From Rhizobium sp. 16-488-2b (GTDB taxonomy: Bacteria > Pseudomonadota > Alphaproteobacteria > Rhizobiales > Rhizobiaceae): a DNA stretch of 64,000 nt. The position numbers were made by a program, and so were the translations under genes. Under the pieces are notes generated by a model. The model saw only the letters and a list, made by a program, of their open reading frames with translations, was not told the origin of the DNA and did not search any database. The stretch is from NCBI RefSeq assembly GCF_017741815.1, contig NZ_JAGHMF010000036.1, forward strand, positions 1 to 64,000, written 5' to 3'. Each line of letters begins with the position of its first letter. The stretch's first letter is position 1. Below are positions 33,590 through 44,379 of the stretch, piece by piece.

Positions 33590-34168
33590 ATGAAGTTAAC
33601 TGGTCTGACCGCCGCATTGGCTGGCCTGCTGATGGCAGGCTCGGTTTTCGCTGCTGATTCCTATGAAGTCGACCCGACGCATGCCTGGATTGGCTTCAAG
33701 ACCGGCCATGCCGGCTGGTCGAATGCCCACGGCATTTTCAAGACGGTTGCCGGCACGATCTCCTTCGACAAAGACGACGTGACCAAGAGCTCGATCGAAC
33801 TGACGATCGACGCCGCAAGCGTTGACACGAATTTCGAGAAGCGCAACGAGCACCTCAAGAGCCCGGATTTCCTCAATGCCGAGGAATTCCCTCAGATTAC
33901 CTTCAAGAGCACAGCGATCGAAAAGACCGGCGAAAAGACCGCCAAGGTTACGGGCGACCTCACGCTGGTCGGCACCACCAAACCCGTGACGCTCGACGTC
34001 ACCTGGAACGGCGAATCGCCGCTTCCTTGGGACGCGAAGACCATCAAGACCGGGTTCTCGGCAACCGGCAGCATCACCGGCTCCGACTTCGGCATCACCA
34101 AGATGGCCGACTTCGGCCTCGGCCCCGACATCAAGCTCGACATGGACTTCGAAGCAATCAAGAAGTAA
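33590..34168 (+). CDS. YceI-family periplasmic lipid-binding protein
   Basis: A 192-residue secreted lipocalin-like protein. The signal peptide MKLTGLTAALAGLLMAG ends near residue 22 (VFA, then ADSYEVD). The mature domain has DPTHAWIGFKTGHAGWSNAHG, DVTWNG and the closing GFSATGSITGSDFGI, all YceI hallmarks. YceI proteins bind isoprenoid quinones or amides in the periplasm. AAAGGAG lies 8 nt before the ATG. Proximity to the quinone-handling reductase is suggestive only. Confidence 0.9.
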   Translation: MKLTGLTAALAGLLMAGSVFAADSYEVDPTHAWIGFKTGHAGWSNAHGIFKTVAGTISFDKDDVTKSSIELTIDAASVDTNFEKRNEHLKSPDFLNAEEFPQITFKSTAIEKTGEKTAKVTGDLTLVGTTKPVTLDVTWNGESPLPWDAKTIKTGFSATGSITGSDFGITKMADFGLGPDIKLDMDFEAIKK

Positions 34169-34189
34169 GCAAATTCTGCTTCTCAACTA

Positions 34190-34216
34190 GAGGACCGGGG
34201 ATAACACCCCGGCCTC
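34190..34216 (+). terminator. possible terminator hairpin after yceI
   Basis: Arms GAGG-a-CCGGGG and CCCCGG-CCTC with a 6-nt loop and one bulged A, 22 bp after the yceI stop codon. There is no U-run after the stem, so termination is likely to be partial. Confidence 0.45.
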
Positions 34217-34397
34217 ATCGGACGACAGTATAGCGAAGGCAAGGCTCTGGGAACTTGTGCGCGGGAGGGAATCTTCCTGCGGCAGCTACCTAAACCGTTG
34301 TTTTATCGATAGTGTGAATGCCGATCCAGTGACGCGAGGCATTTGGAGGCCGGCGATCCAGAGATAGAGAAACCCATTTCGACATGGAGGATGTTCG

Positions 34398-35429
34398 ATG
34401 GATTATCGAAAGCTTGGACCAAGCGGGACAATCGTCGCGCCATACTGCCTGGGAACGATGACATTCGGCGCGGAGGCCGATGAAGCCACATCCCACAAGA
34501 TACTCGACGACTATTTCAAATGGGGCGGCAATTTCGTCGATACGGCCGATGTCTATAGCGCCGGCGTTTCGGAAGAGATCATCGGTCGCTGGCTGAAGGC
34601 GCGGCCGACAGAGGCCCGCCAGGCGGTGATCGCCACGAAGGGACGTTTTCCGATGGGAAACGGGCCGAATGATATCGGACTGTCGCGGCGGCATTTGAAC
34701 GTCGCGCTCGACGATTCGCTTCGACGCCTCGGTGTCGACCACATCGATCTCTACCAGATGCATGCCTGGGATGCCCTGACGCCGATCGAGGAGACGCTGC
34801 GTTTCCTCGATGATGCCGTCTCCAGCGGCAAGATCGGATATTACGGATTTTCCAATTACGTCGGCTGGCATATCGCCAAGGCGGCCGAAATCGCCAAGGC
34901 GCGCGGATACACCCGGCCGGTAACGCTGCAGCCGCAATACAGCCTGCTTGTCCGCGATATCGAGTTGGAGATCGTCCCGGCCTGCCAGGATGCGGGCATG
35001 GGACTGCTGCCATGGTCGCCTCTCGGCGGCGGCTGGCTGACGGGCAAATACCGTCGTGACCAGATGCCGACGGGCGCGACCCGGCTTGGGGAGAATCCCA
35101 AACGCGGGATGGAATCCTACGACCAGCGCAACGCGCAGGAGCGGACCTGGGACATCATCGGTACGGTAGAAGAAATCGCAAAGTCCAAGGGTTGCAGTAT
35201 GGCGCAGGTGGCGCTTGCCTGGACCGCAGCGCGGCCGGCCGTGACATCAGTCATCCTCGGCGCCCGGACGACGGAGCAACTGGCGGACAACCTCGGCGCG
35301 GCCAAGATCAGCCTCTCGGACGAGGAGATGCGCCGCCTCACCGAGATCAGCGCTCCGCGCCCCTTCGATTATCCCTATGGGGTGGGCGGCACAAACCAGC
35401 GCCACCGCAAGCTCGAAGGCGGACGGTAA
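34398..35429 (+). CDS. aldo/keto reductase
   Basis: A 343-residue NADPH-dependent aldo/keto reductase of the YajO/YghZ-like group. The catalytic tetrad positions are visible as D and Y in FVDTADVYSAGVSEEI, K in IATKGRF and H in LYQMHAWD. The cofactor-binding tail VILGARTTEQLADNL is present. It has GGAGG upstream of the ATG. It converges on the LacI-regulated sugar operon, separated by a strong shared terminator, so it is not part of it but may work on a related sugar. Confidence 0.86.
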   Translation: MDYRKLGPSGTIVAPYCLGTMTFGAEADEATSHKILDDYFKWGGNFVDTADVYSAGVSEEIIGRWLKARPTEARQAVIATKGRFPMGNGPNDIGLSRRHLNVALDDSLRRLGVDHIDLYQMHAWDALTPIEETLRFLDDAVSSGKIGYYGFSNYVGWHIAKAAEIAKARGYTRPVTLQPQYSLLVRDIELEIVPACQDAGMGLLPWSPLGGGWLTGKYRRDQMPTGATRLGENPKRGMESYDQRNAQERTWDIIGTVEEIAKSKGCSMAQVALAWTAARPAVTSVILGARTTEQLADNLGAAKISLSDEEMRRLTEISAPRPFDYPYGVGGTNQRHRKLEGGR

Positions 35430-35436
35430 ATCATCA

Positions 35437-35464
35437 GGCAGCGGCGGCGTATACCGCCGCTGCC
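35437..35464. terminator. bidirectional terminator between aldo/keto reductase and sugar ABC operon
   Basis: Perfect 11-bp arms GGCAGCGGCGG and CCGCCGCTGCC with a 6-nt loop lie between convergent genes, 8 bp after each stop codon. A T-rich tract follows on the plus strand (TTGTTCCTT). Confidence 0.7.
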
Positions 35465-35472
35465 TTGTTCCT

Positions 35473-36539
<1,067 letters not shown>

Positions 36540-36543
<4 letters not shown>

Positions 36544-37367
36544 TTGAGGGCTCCAGAGGTGAGGCCGGATACGATGCGGCGCTGCAAGAGAACGAAGATG
36601 GCGAGAACGGGCGTCACATACATCGTGGCATAGGCCATGATGTTGTTCCACTCGCTGGTGTTAGGCCCCATGAAGGAGTTGAGACCGACGCTGGCGGGCT
36701 GAAGCTCTGCTTCCTGGATCATCGACTTCGAATAGACGAACTCCCCGAAGGCCTGCATGAAGATCAGGATCGCGCTGACAAGGATGCCGTTGCGGGCAAG
36801 CGGCAGCACGATGTTGAAGAAGGCGCCGAAGCGGGAATTACCGTCGACAAGCGCTGCTTCCTCGAGCTCCATCGGCACGGCCATGAAGGTGGCGCGCACC
36901 AGAACCACGAAGAAGGGCATGCTTTTCGCGGCGATCGCCAGGATCACGGCGAAGCGCGGATAGTCGAGCAGGCCGAACTGCGAGAAGCCCACGAAGATCG
37001 GCGTGATCATCAGCGATGCCGGCAGGACCTGCAGCATGAGGATGAGGAACAGGCCGATATCCACCCACATGTTGCGATAACGCGCCAGCACATAGGCACA
37101 GCCGACGCCGAGCACCGTGATCAGCGCCACGGAACCGAAGGCGATGACGACAGAGTTCCAGAGATAGCGCCCCATATTCCGGCTTTCCCACACATAGGCG
37201 TAGGTTCCCCATTGCGGTGAGGATGGCCAGAAGCTCGGGGGATTGGCGAACATCTCCGAGCCACTTTTCAGCGCCGTGATGTACATCCAGTAGAGCGGAA
37301 AGAGATAGATTGCCGCCAGGACGATCGCGATGAAGAGCATCAGGCGGTTGCGGTTGGTATCGCTCAT
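36540..37367 (-). CDS. sugar ABC transporter permease (MalG/UgpE family)
   Basis: A 275-residue inner-membrane permease with six helices; the EAA loop reads EEAALVDGNSRFGAFFNIVLPLARNG. It overlaps both neighbours by 4 bp. It pairs with the MalF-type permease to form the channel of the LacI-controlled sugar importer. Confidence 0.9.
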
Positions 37368-38266
37368 CCGCGCACCTCATGTTTTGTCGACCGGACATAG
37401 ACGATCGAGGCGAACATCACGAAGACGATCATGATGACGGAGATCGTGGCACCCTTGCCGAAGTCGTATTGCCGGAAGGACAGGTCCCAGGCCCAGTATT
37501 GCGTGACGTTGGACGAATTGTTCGGCCCGCCATCGGTGATGGCCGCGAACAGGTCGAACTGCTGCAGCGTGAAGATCAGGCCGAGCGAAACGATGGCGCC
37601 GATGGTCGAGCGCATCATCGGAAGCGTGATCGTCCAGAAACGCTGCCAGGCATTGGCGCCGTCGAGTTCAGCTGCTTCGTAGAGATCGCCAGGGATCGAA
37701 GACAGGCCAACGGAGAGCAGGATCATGTTGAAGGACGTGCCGAGCCAGATATTGGCGATAACGACGGCCCAGAGCGAAAAATTGGGGTCCGAGCGCCAGA
37801 AGATGTTGGAGCTGATCAATCCGCTTTCGCGCAGGATGAAATTCAAGACACCGAAATCGCCCGACAGCACCCAGTTCCAGATCGCGCCGACCACGAGGCC
37901 GGGCATGACCCAGGAAACGAGGAATAGGCCGCGCAGCCAGGAGGCCCCCGGGAAGTTCACCCAGAAGAACAGCGCCAGGCCGAAGCCGATCAGGAACTGG
38001 CCGGCGATGGAGCCGACGACGAACAGCACGGTATTGTAGATGATTGGCAACGTTTCGGGCTGCTTGAACAGATCGACATAGTTCTTAAAACCGACGAAGG
38101 GGCGCACGAAGGTCCCGAGGCTGAACATGTCGACCTCCTGGAAACTCATGACGATGTTGTAGACAAGCGGCAGGCCCGCGAGCACGAACAGGAAGATGAG
38201 CGGCAGGGTGACAAGCGTGATGTCGAACCCGCGGCCATCGGTGATGCTGGAAAATAGCCTCTTCAT
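37364..38266 (-). CDS. sugar ABC transporter permease (MalF/UgpA family)
   Basis: A 300-residue inner-membrane permease with six helices and EAA loop YEAAELDGANAWQRFWTITLP. Its N-terminal helix is near LVTLPLIFLFVLAGLPLVYN. It follows the binding-protein gene after a 143-bp gap that contains two hairpins. Confidence 0.9.
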   Translation of the reverse strand: MKRLFSSITDGRGFDITLVTLPLIFLFVLAGLPLVYNIVMSFQEVDMFSLGTFVRPFVGFKNYVDLFKQPETLPIIYNTVLFVVGSIAGQFLIGFGLALFFWVNFPGASWLRGLFLVSWVMPGLVVGAIWNWVLSGDFGVLNFILRESGLISSNIFWRSDPNFSLWAVVIANIWLGTSFNMILLSVGLSSIPGDLYEAAELDGANAWQRFWTITLPMMRSTIGAIVSLGLIFTLQQFDLFAAITDGGPNNSSNVTQYWAWDLSFRQYDFGKGATISVIMIVFVMFASIVYVRSTKHEVRG

Positions 38267-38288
38267 GGATACCCCTTAAGCTCCGAAC

Positions 38289-38396
38289 GGGGCTGCCTGG
38301 CGCTTGCGCGGAAGACAGCCCCTGCCGGGAGGAAACGGTGGGATGGCGAAAACGCCATTGGGGTCGGACAGGCGGAGCGCGTCCCGCACGCTCCGC
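38289..38396 (-). other. two hairpins between sugar-binding-protein and permease genes
   Basis: The first stem has arms GGGGCTG (38289-38295) and CAGCCCC (38316-38322) with an inner GCGC-TT-GCGC stem. The second has arms GCGGAGCG (38372-38379) and CGCTCCGC (38389-38396). No U-run is seen. Such stems after a binding-protein gene usually protect its message and lower downstream expression. Confidence 0.5.
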
Positions 38397-38409
38397 TTGC
38401 CCTGATATG

Positions 38410-39642
38410 TCACTCTTCGACGGCCTTGATCTTCTCGGCGGCCTGATCAAGCGCGTCCTTCGGCGACATCTGGCCGGTCAGTGCGGCCTGGATCGCATCC
38501 TGGATTGCCTTGGAGATCTTCGGCCATTCCGGCGACGGACCGCGCGGCTGGGCATATTTCAGCTGTTCGACGAAGGTCTTCAGCGCATCATCCTTCAGCT
38601 TGTTGCCTGTCGGCGGGATGGCGATGTCGGAGCGAGCCGGCAGCTGGCCGAACTTCTGGTACATCGTGTCGTCCTTCGAGGCGAAGAACTCGAGCGCCTT
38701 GAAAGCTTCGGCCGGATGCTTGGAACTGGAGAAGATCGCCCAGTTGTAGTCGCCCATGGCCGAAGACCGCGTCGCGCCTTCCTGCGGAACCGGCAAGAGC
38801 GCCGTGCCCCAGTCGAACTTGGCATCGGTCAGCATGCGGTCTCTTTCCCACGGACCGGAGATGGCCATGGCAGCATTGCCGGCGTTGAAGGTGGCGGTCG
38901 AATCCCACTGGCTGCGGGTCAGCGTATCGGGAGAAGCAAGCTTCTCGTCCATGATCTGCTTCCAGACCGTCAGCGCCTTCACGGCACCGTCTGCATTGAT
39001 CGTCTTGTAGGTCGCCCCGCCCATCTGCGCCCAAGGCAAGAACTGGAAGGTGCCTTCCTCGTTGGCCTTGGCCGAGAAGGTCAGGCCGTAGACGTTCTTC
39101 GACGGATCGGTGAGCTTCTTGGCGTCCGCAACCAGCTCGTCCCAGGTCTGCGGCGGCTTTTCCGGATCGAGGCCGGCGGCCTTGAACATGTCCTTGTTAT
39201 AGTAGAGCGCGATCGTGTTTGTCGCCTTCGGCACGCCGTAGAGCTTGCCGTCCCAGGTGGCGGACTTCAGCGGTCCGGGGAAGTAGTTCTCGGGCTTGAT
39301 GACGGTCGACTTGGCGATCATGTCGGTCAGGTCGAGGAATGCCTTGCGGGCGGCGAACATCGCGTGGTTCGGGTTGTCGATGGCGATGATATCAGGCGCC
39401 TTGCCGGTCGAAAACGCGCGCATCGATTCGCTGACGACATCGTCGAACTGGATCTGGCGGTATTCGATCTTGATGCCGTTGTTCTGATCGTTGAATTCCT
39501 TGATCAGGTTCGGCGCCGGCTGAATGTCGCGGTCGAGCGACCAGAGGGTCAGGGTGACGTCTTCGGCCTTGGCGGCTAGGCCGAAGAGCGACACGCCCGC
39601 CAGCGCAAGCGCGCCGATCATTGCAAATTTACGGATAGCCAT
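38410..39642 (-). CDS. sugar ABC transporter substrate-binding protein (family 1)
   Basis: A 410-residue secreted binding protein. The signal peptide MAIRKFAMIGALALAGVS ends around residue 25 (LFGLAAKA). The mature part has TLTLWSLDRDIQPAPNLIKEFNDQN, GVPKATNTIALYYNKDMFK and AMAISGPWERDRM, as in MalE/UgpB-type proteins. AAAGGAGGAG lies before the ATG. The sugar is not identifiable. Confidence 0.92.
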   Translation of the reverse strand: MAIRKFAMIGALALAGVSLFGLAAKAEDVTLTLWSLDRDIQPAPNLIKEFNDQNNGIKIEYRQIQFDDVVSESMRAFSTGKAPDIIAIDNPNHAMFAARKAFLDLTDMIAKSTVIKPENYFPGPLKSATWDGKLYGVPKATNTIALYYNKDMFKAAGLDPEKPPQTWDELVADAKKLTDPSKNVYGLTFSAKANEEGTFQFLPWAQMGGATYKTINADGAVKALTVWKQIMDEKLASPDTLTRSQWDSTATFNAGNAAMAISGPWERDRMLTDAKFDWGTALLPVPQEGATRSSAMGDYNWAIFSSSKHPAEAFKALEFFASKDDTMYQKFGQLPARSDIAIPPTGNKLKDDALKTFVEQLKYAQPRGPSPEWPKISKAIQDAIQAALTGQMSPKDALDQAAEKIKAVEE

Positions 39643-39709
39643 GGTTCTCCTCCTTTGTGGTTATCCTAGATCGTAGGCCGGCAATTCCTCCTTGCCGGCC
39701 GCGATATCA

Positions 39710-40612
39710 TCAAACCGGATCGACGACGAAATCGCCGCCCCGGGCATGCTTCAAATGGTTCAGCGCATGAACCTGCCCGGTCATCTCGAGCGCGTCGCGA
39801 TAGACCGGATCGTGCCAACCTTCGATGTCGATGGATCCCGACCAGCCGGCGAGGCGCAGTTCCGAAATGATGTCCGTCCAGTTGCTGTCGCCGAAGCCCG
39901 GCGTGCGCATGAAAACGAACTTCTCCTTACCGAAGATGCCATGCTCCTTGATGACATCCCAGCGGATCGTTGCATCCTTACCGTGAACGTGGAAAATTTT
40001 CGACGCCCACTTGCGGATCTGTGGGAGCGGCTCGATCAGATAGACCATCTGATGGCACGGCTCCCATTCGATGCCGATGTTGTCATCAGGCGTCTCGTTG
40101 AAGATCAGCTCCCAGGCATCCGGATTGTGCGCGATGTTCCAGTCGCCCGTCTGCCAGTTTCCGTCCATCGCGCAGTTTTCGAAGGCGATCTTCACGCCCT
40201 TGTCGGCAGCGCGCTTGGCAAGCTCGCTCCAGATTTCCTTGTAGCGCGGCAGGCTGTCGGTCAGCACCTTGCCACGGATACGGCCGGTAAAGCCGGCAAC
40301 GCAGGTGGCGCCGAAATGGTGGGCGTTGTCGATGCAATCCTTCCAGCCCTGGAGCGTGTCGAGATCGATATCGGTCGTCTCGAGCGGGTTGCCGAACATG
40401 CCGAGCGTCGAGATGGTGATGTCACGGTCGCCGATGGCGTCGACGCAGCGCTTTCCGAGTTCGGCGAGGTTCTGGCCGTTGGTCGTCTGCCAGAAGAAGG
40501 GTTCGAAGCTTTCGAAGCCCATATCGGCGATCTGGCCGATCCGCTTGTCGGCGCCGCCCTTCGACGCGCTGACCATGGTTCCGATGCGAATGGACTTGGC
40601 GGGGTTGCTCAC
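39710..40612 (-). CDS. sugar phosphate isomerase/epimerase-family TIM-barrel protein
   Basis: A 300-residue xylose-isomerase-like TIM barrel. Likely metal ligands are the glutamates and aspartates in VKIAFENCAM, IGIEWEPCHQM, FHVHGKDATI and GSIDIEGWHDPV. Family members are inosose dehydratases, hydroxypyruvate isomerases and ketose epimerases. It starts at GTG with AAGGA upstream, 11 bp after the Gfo/Idh gene. A step on a keto-sugar or inosose from the imported compound is likely. Confidence 0.82.
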   Translation of the reverse strand: MSNPAKSIRIGTMVSASKGGADKRIGQIADMGFESFEPFFWQTTNGQNLAELGKRCVDAIGDRDITISTLGMFGNPLETTDIDLDTLQGWKDCIDNAHHFGATCVAGFTGRIRGKVLTDSLPRYKEIWSELAKRAADKGVKIAFENCAMDGNWQTGDWNIAHNPDAWELIFNETPDDNIGIEWEPCHQMVYLIEPLPQIRKWASKIFHVHGKDATIRWDVIKEHGIFGKEKFVFMRTPGFGDSNWTDIISELRLAGWSGSIDIEGWHDPVYRDALEMTGQVHALNHLKHARGGDFVVDPV

Positions 40613-40623
40613 AATCTCAATCC

Positions 40624-41658
40624 TTATGCTGAAATTTCAATACGCTTGCCGGTCTTGGCGCTTTCGATCGCGCCGAAGACCATGGCGAGGCTTCTGATGT
40701 TGTCGGAACTTGCCGTTTCCGGGCGCTTGCCCGTTTTGATCGCCTCGACGAAGCTCGCGATCACGCTGGCGTGGCCGTGCGTCTCTTCGTCATGTTCTGG
40801 TGCTGGGACCTCGACCGGCGTGAAGCCATGCAGCAGCCCTGGCTCGCTTCCAGCGGTCGCGGCCTTGAAGCCCTCTTCGCCATCCCAGGTCAGCATTCCC
40901 TTGGAGCCGACGAGGCGCCATTGGCTTTCCCAACTCGTGCGTTCGCCTTCAGCGCACCACGAACCGCGATAGGTGAAGACGACGTCATCGGAAAATTCAA
41001 ACGTCGCGTTGGCGGAAGCGCCATGCTGATACCAGGACCCCTTGGGATTGCGCTCGACACAGTAGACGGCGAGCGGCTTCTTGTCGGCGACGAAGCGCGC
41101 GGCATCGAAAGTGTGGATCGCCATGTCGAGCAGCAGCACGTTCTGCATCTCTTCGCGGAAGCCACCGAAATGCGGCGCCAGGAAGAAATCGCAATGGATG
41201 CCGGTGATATCGCCGATCGCACCGCTCTCAACGAAACGGCGCATGCGGCGAACGCCGGAGATGAAGCGGCGGTTCTGAATGATGGCGTGGATCTTGCCGG
41301 TCTCGGCGGCGAGATCGATGAGAGCAGCCCCTTCTGCGAGCGAGGTCGCCATCGGCTTTTCACTCAACACATGGCAGCCGGCTTTCAGCGCCGTCGACAC
41401 GACGTTGAAGCGCGCGGTCGGGATGACCACGTCGAAGACGATGTCGGCTTTGGATTTTGCGATGACGTCGGCGAGATCAGTACCGATCACGGCACCGCTC
41501 AAACCAAACTCCTCGGCGAGCTTCTCAGCCGCCGCCGGATTGACGTCGACGAGGCCCTTGACCTCGATCTCGGCTGCAAGAGCCGGGGTTTCTTTGATGG
41601 CGCGCAACCAGCCCTTGGACATGGCTCCACAACCGCAGAGAACGGCATTCAATGTCAC
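40624..41658 (-). CDS. Gfo/Idh/MocA-family oxidoreductase
   Basis: A 344-residue NAD(P)-dependent sugar dehydrogenase-like protein with an N-terminal Rossmann fold (CGCGAMSKGWLRAI), the EKP motif LSEKPMATSLAEG near residue 95-110 and the C-terminal beta-sheet domain. It begins at GTG with GGAGG 5 nt upstream and is first in the operon, just after the paired LacI operators. It probably oxidises the imported sugar or a cyclitol. Confidence 0.85.
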   Translation of the reverse strand: MTLNAVLCGCGAMSKGWLRAIKETPALAAEIEVKGLVDVNPAAAEKLAEEFGLSGAVIGTDLADVIAKSKADIVFDVVIPTARFNVVSTALKAGCHVLSEKPMATSLAEGAALIDLAAETGKIHAIIQNRRFISGVRRMRRFVESGAIGDITGIHCDFFLAPHFGGFREEMQNVLLLDMAIHTFDAARFVADKKPLAVYCVERNPKGSWYQHGASANATFEFSDDVVFTYRGSWCAEGERTSWESQWRLVGSKGMLTWDGEEGFKAATAGSEPGLLHGFTPVEVPAPEHDEETHGHASVIASFVEAIKTGKRPETASSDNIRSLAMVFGAIESAKTGKRIEISA

Positions 41659-41706
41659 GATTTCCTCCCGTGGACAGTTTCCGGCTTTCCTCCCGAAACT
41701 TGTCCC

Positions 41707-41739
41707 GTAAACGTTTACGATACTAAGCGGAAACGTTTC
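41707..41739. promoter_or_regulatory. two LacI-type operators before the Gfo/Idh gene
   Basis: Perfect palindromes GTAAACGTTTAC (41707-41718) and GAAACGTTTC (41730-41739) share the core AAACGTTT. Their centres are 22 bp apart, about two helical turns, so two repressor dimers could bind on one face. They lie 50 to 80 bp upstream of the first sugar-operon gene; the LacI gene 2.5 kb away is the likely source. Confidence 0.7.
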
Positions 41740-41906
41740 TCGCTGTCAATCCCACGTGATCAGACAAAAAATGCTGCGGAAAACATCTGCAAATGCGGGG
41801 CCTTAACTCCGGCTGCGCCGCGGCGCAGCACGAAAAAATTTCGCGCTATTTTGCGCCCGCGTTCCGGCGGGAACGCAGGTGGCCGGATCAGATTTCGATT
41901 CTTCGA

Positions 41907-43160
41907 TTAGCGGATCAGGATCGCACGGAAGTCGTTGACGTTGGTTCCCGTCGCGCCGGTTTCGAACAGGTCGCCAATCGCAGCAAAGCCGCTATAGCTA
42001 TCATTGCCATCAAGCAGGCGGCGCGGATCGAGACCGGCGGCGCGCAATCGTTCGACCGTCTTCCCATCCACGAAAGCACCTGCATTGTCTTCCGACCCAT
42101 CAATGCCATCGGTATCAGCAGCCAGCACATGCATGTCGTGCCCCTGGATCGCCAGCGCCATGGCGAGCGCGAATTCGCCGTTGCGCCCGCCCTTTCCACC
42201 CTTGCCCCGGAGCGTCACCGTTGTTTCCCCACCGGAGAGAATAACGACCGGCTTTTGGAAGGGTCGATCTTTGGCAAGCACTTCGCGGGCGATCGCCGCA
42301 TGCACCGAAGCGACATCGCGAGATTCTCCCTCGATGGAATCCGACAGGATAGCGGCTTCCACCCCGTGCGATCTGGCAAGCGCTGCCGCAGCCTCTAGCG
42401 AGACGCCGGCCGAGGCGATCACATAATGCTCGTGGCGGCCGAACACCGGATCATCCGGGCTCGGCGCATCGGCAGCCGGCGTCGCGAGAAAATCGAGTGC
42501 AGCCTGCGGCAGCGGCATCTTGTATTGCGCGATAATGTCACGCGCATCGTGCCGCGTCGAGCGGTCGGGAACCGTTGGACCGGAAGCGACATAAGCTGGG
42601 TTGTCGCCGGGGATATCCGACACGACCATGCTGACGACGCGCGCCTTTGTGGCCGCCGCCAGCCTGCCGCCCTTGATCGTCGAGAGATGTTTGCGCACCA
42701 CGTTCATGGCGGAGATCGGCGCGCCCGAGGCGAGCAGGATCTCGTTCATGGTGATTTCGTCTTCGAGCGTCAGCCCCTCGGGCGGCGACGGCAGCAGGGC
42801 CGACCCTCCCCCGCAGATCAGCGCGATGACGAGATCATCCTCGCCAAGCCCGCTCACGGCATCCATAAGCCGCTTCGAAGCCACGAGACCGGCGCTATCG
42901 GGGACCGGATGCGAGGCTTCAAGGATCTCGATGTTTCGGGTCTCGCAGCCATAGCCATAACGCGTCACCACAACACCCTCGAGCGGGCCATCCCAGACGG
43001 TCTCGAGCGCCTGCGCCATCTGTGCCGCGCCCTTGCCGGCGCCGATCACCACCGTTCGACCCTTCGGCTTTGTGGGAAGATGAGCGGTGATGCCCGTGAG
43101 CGGGTCGGCAGCGTTGACGGCAGCGGAGAAGAGATCTTTTAGGAATTCGCGCGGTTGCAT
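41907..43160 (-). CDS. glycerate 2-kinase / hydroxypyruvate reductase (GckA/TtuD, MOFRL family)
   Basis: A 417-residue protein of the MOFRL glycerate kinase family. It has VVIGAGKGAAQMAQALE, the glycine-rich ALICGGGSALLPSP and the C-terminal MOFRL signature SGGETTVTLRGKGGKGGRNGEFALAMALA in broken pieces. It should phosphorylate D-glycerate to 2-phosphoglycerate, bringing the sugar-derived C3 unit to glycolysis. The ATG at 43160 was chosen; a TTG overlapping the lacI stop (43184) is possible. It lies between lacI and the operator region. Confidence 0.85.
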   Translation of the reverse strand: MQPREFLKDLFSAAVNAADPLTGITAHLPTKPKGRTVVIGAGKGAAQMAQALETVWDGPLEGVVVTRYGYGCETRNIEILEASHPVPDSAGLVASKRLMDAVSGLGEDDLVIALICGGGSALLPSPPEGLTLEDEITMNEILLASGAPISAMNVVRKHLSTIKGGRLAAATKARVVSMVVSDIPGDNPAYVASGPTVPDRSTRHDARDIIAQYKMPLPQAALDFLATPAADAPSPDDPVFGRHEHYVIASAGVSLEAAAALARSHGVEAAILSDSIEGESRDVASVHAAIAREVLAKDRPFQKPVVILSGGETTVTLRGKGGKGGRNGEFALAMALAIQGHDMHVLAADTDGIDGSEDNAGAFVDGKTVERLRAAGLDPRRLLDGNDSYSGFAAIGDLFETGATGTNVNDFRAILIR

Positions 43161-43180
43161 GGGCTGGCTTTCGAGAAAAT

Positions 43181-44218
43181 TCAACTGTCGAGACTGAAGG
43201 CATCGCTTTCGCCCGCAACGAGCTCAAGCGGCCAAATCGTGTTGCGCGCGCCGCCGGGATAGAAATCCGCGTAGGCGGGCATGGTCGCGAGCAACGTTTC
43301 CGCAAGCTCGGCGCCGAGGTCGCGCAGCGACATCCTAAAACATGTCAGTGCCGGCTGCAGGAACCGGGCGCGCGGCTCCTCGCGAAAGCCGATGACGGCA
43401 AGATCCCGGCCTGGAATGATGCCTGCCTCGACCATGCGCCGGTAAAGCCCGATCGCCATCAGCTCATAAATCAGAATGATCGCCGTCGGTCGGGGATCGA
43501 GGCGGATGAGCTCGTGACCGGCCTGATATCCGCCCTGCTCGCTCGACTTCGCGCGAATGACGAGTTCGGGATCATAGGCAATACCGTGGCGTTCGAGCGA
43601 GCGCCGGTAGGCATCGAGGAAGATATAGCCGAGGTTGACATCGCTCGATGGGACCGCGATCGCGATCCGGCGATGCCCCTTGGCGACGAGCCTGTCTACA
43701 GCGCTGGCCGCGACGCCTTCGAAGTCGAGGTCGATCCAGCTGTAATTGCCGCCGGACGAACTGCGGCCGAGCGCGACGAAGGGTATCTTCGCCTTGGCCA
43801 GGAAGTCGATGCGCTTGTCGATGCGCTGCGTGGCGGAAATGATCAATGCATCGACAACACGACGCGCCACCATGCGCTTCAGATATTCCTGAGGATCCTC
43901 GTCATTCGGGCAAGGCAGCATGATAAGGTCGAGCTTGTGGCGCGAAAGCACGCTCTGCAGACCGCCGGTCAGGCCCAGGAAGAAGTTGTCGGCGTTCTCG
44001 ACCGTTTCCTTGCTGGACTCGATCATCAGGCCGATGACGTTGGTGGTTCCCTGCCGCAGGCTTCGGCCCGACTGGTTCGCGACATAGCCAAGCTCCTCGG
44101 CCGCCGCCAGCACGCGCTTGCGGGTCTCCTCATTCACATCCGGTTTGCCATTGAGCGCCCGCGACACGGTCCCGATCGAAATATCGAGATGCTTGGCCAG
44201 TTGGCGAATTCCCCTCAT
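43181..44218 (-). CDS. LacI-family transcriptional repressor
   Basis: A 345-residue regulator. The HTH and hinge are at residues 1-60 (IRQLAKHLDISIGTVSRALNGKPDVNEETRKRVL), followed by a periplasmic-binding-like sensor with GLMIESSKETVENADNFF and the PTAIILIYELMAIGLYRRM loop. It is upstream of the glycerate kinase gene and near the GTAAACGTTTAC sites, and most likely represses the sugar importer operon until the sugar or a phosphate derivative binds. Confidence 0.9.
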   Translation of the reverse strand: MRGIRQLAKHLDISIGTVSRALNGKPDVNEETRKRVLAAAEELGYVANQSGRSLRQGTTNVIGLMIESSKETVENADNFFLGLTGGLQSVLSRHKLDLIMLPCPNDEDPQEYLKRMVARRVVDALIISATQRIDKRIDFLAKAKIPFVALGRSSSGGNYSWIDLDFEGVAASAVDRLVAKGHRRIAIAVPSSDVNLGYIFLDAYRRSLERHGIAYDPELVIRAKSSEQGGYQAGHELIRLDPRPTAIILIYELMAIGLYRRMVEAGIIPGRDLAVIGFREEPRARFLQPALTCFRMSLRDLGAELAETLLATMPAYADFYPGGARNTIWPLELVAGESDAFSLDS

Positions 44219-44379
44219 TCCGACAATCGTCCTCCCAGTGGCGATGGCTAGCCGACCTTATGTGACACACCAAAACCGATCCGGAAAGGACCAAGGGCAA
44301 CGATATGTGGTAGAGCGAGAGACGGCAGGCCGATGATCGGCAACTTTCGCGCCAACGCAGCTATGATCGCGAACCGCCG

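Noticed and set aside
38338..39579. 413-codon plus-strand open frame opposite the sugar-binding-protein gene
   Set aside because: Mirror frame of a GC-rich gene; the minus-strand protein has a signal peptide and full family motifs.
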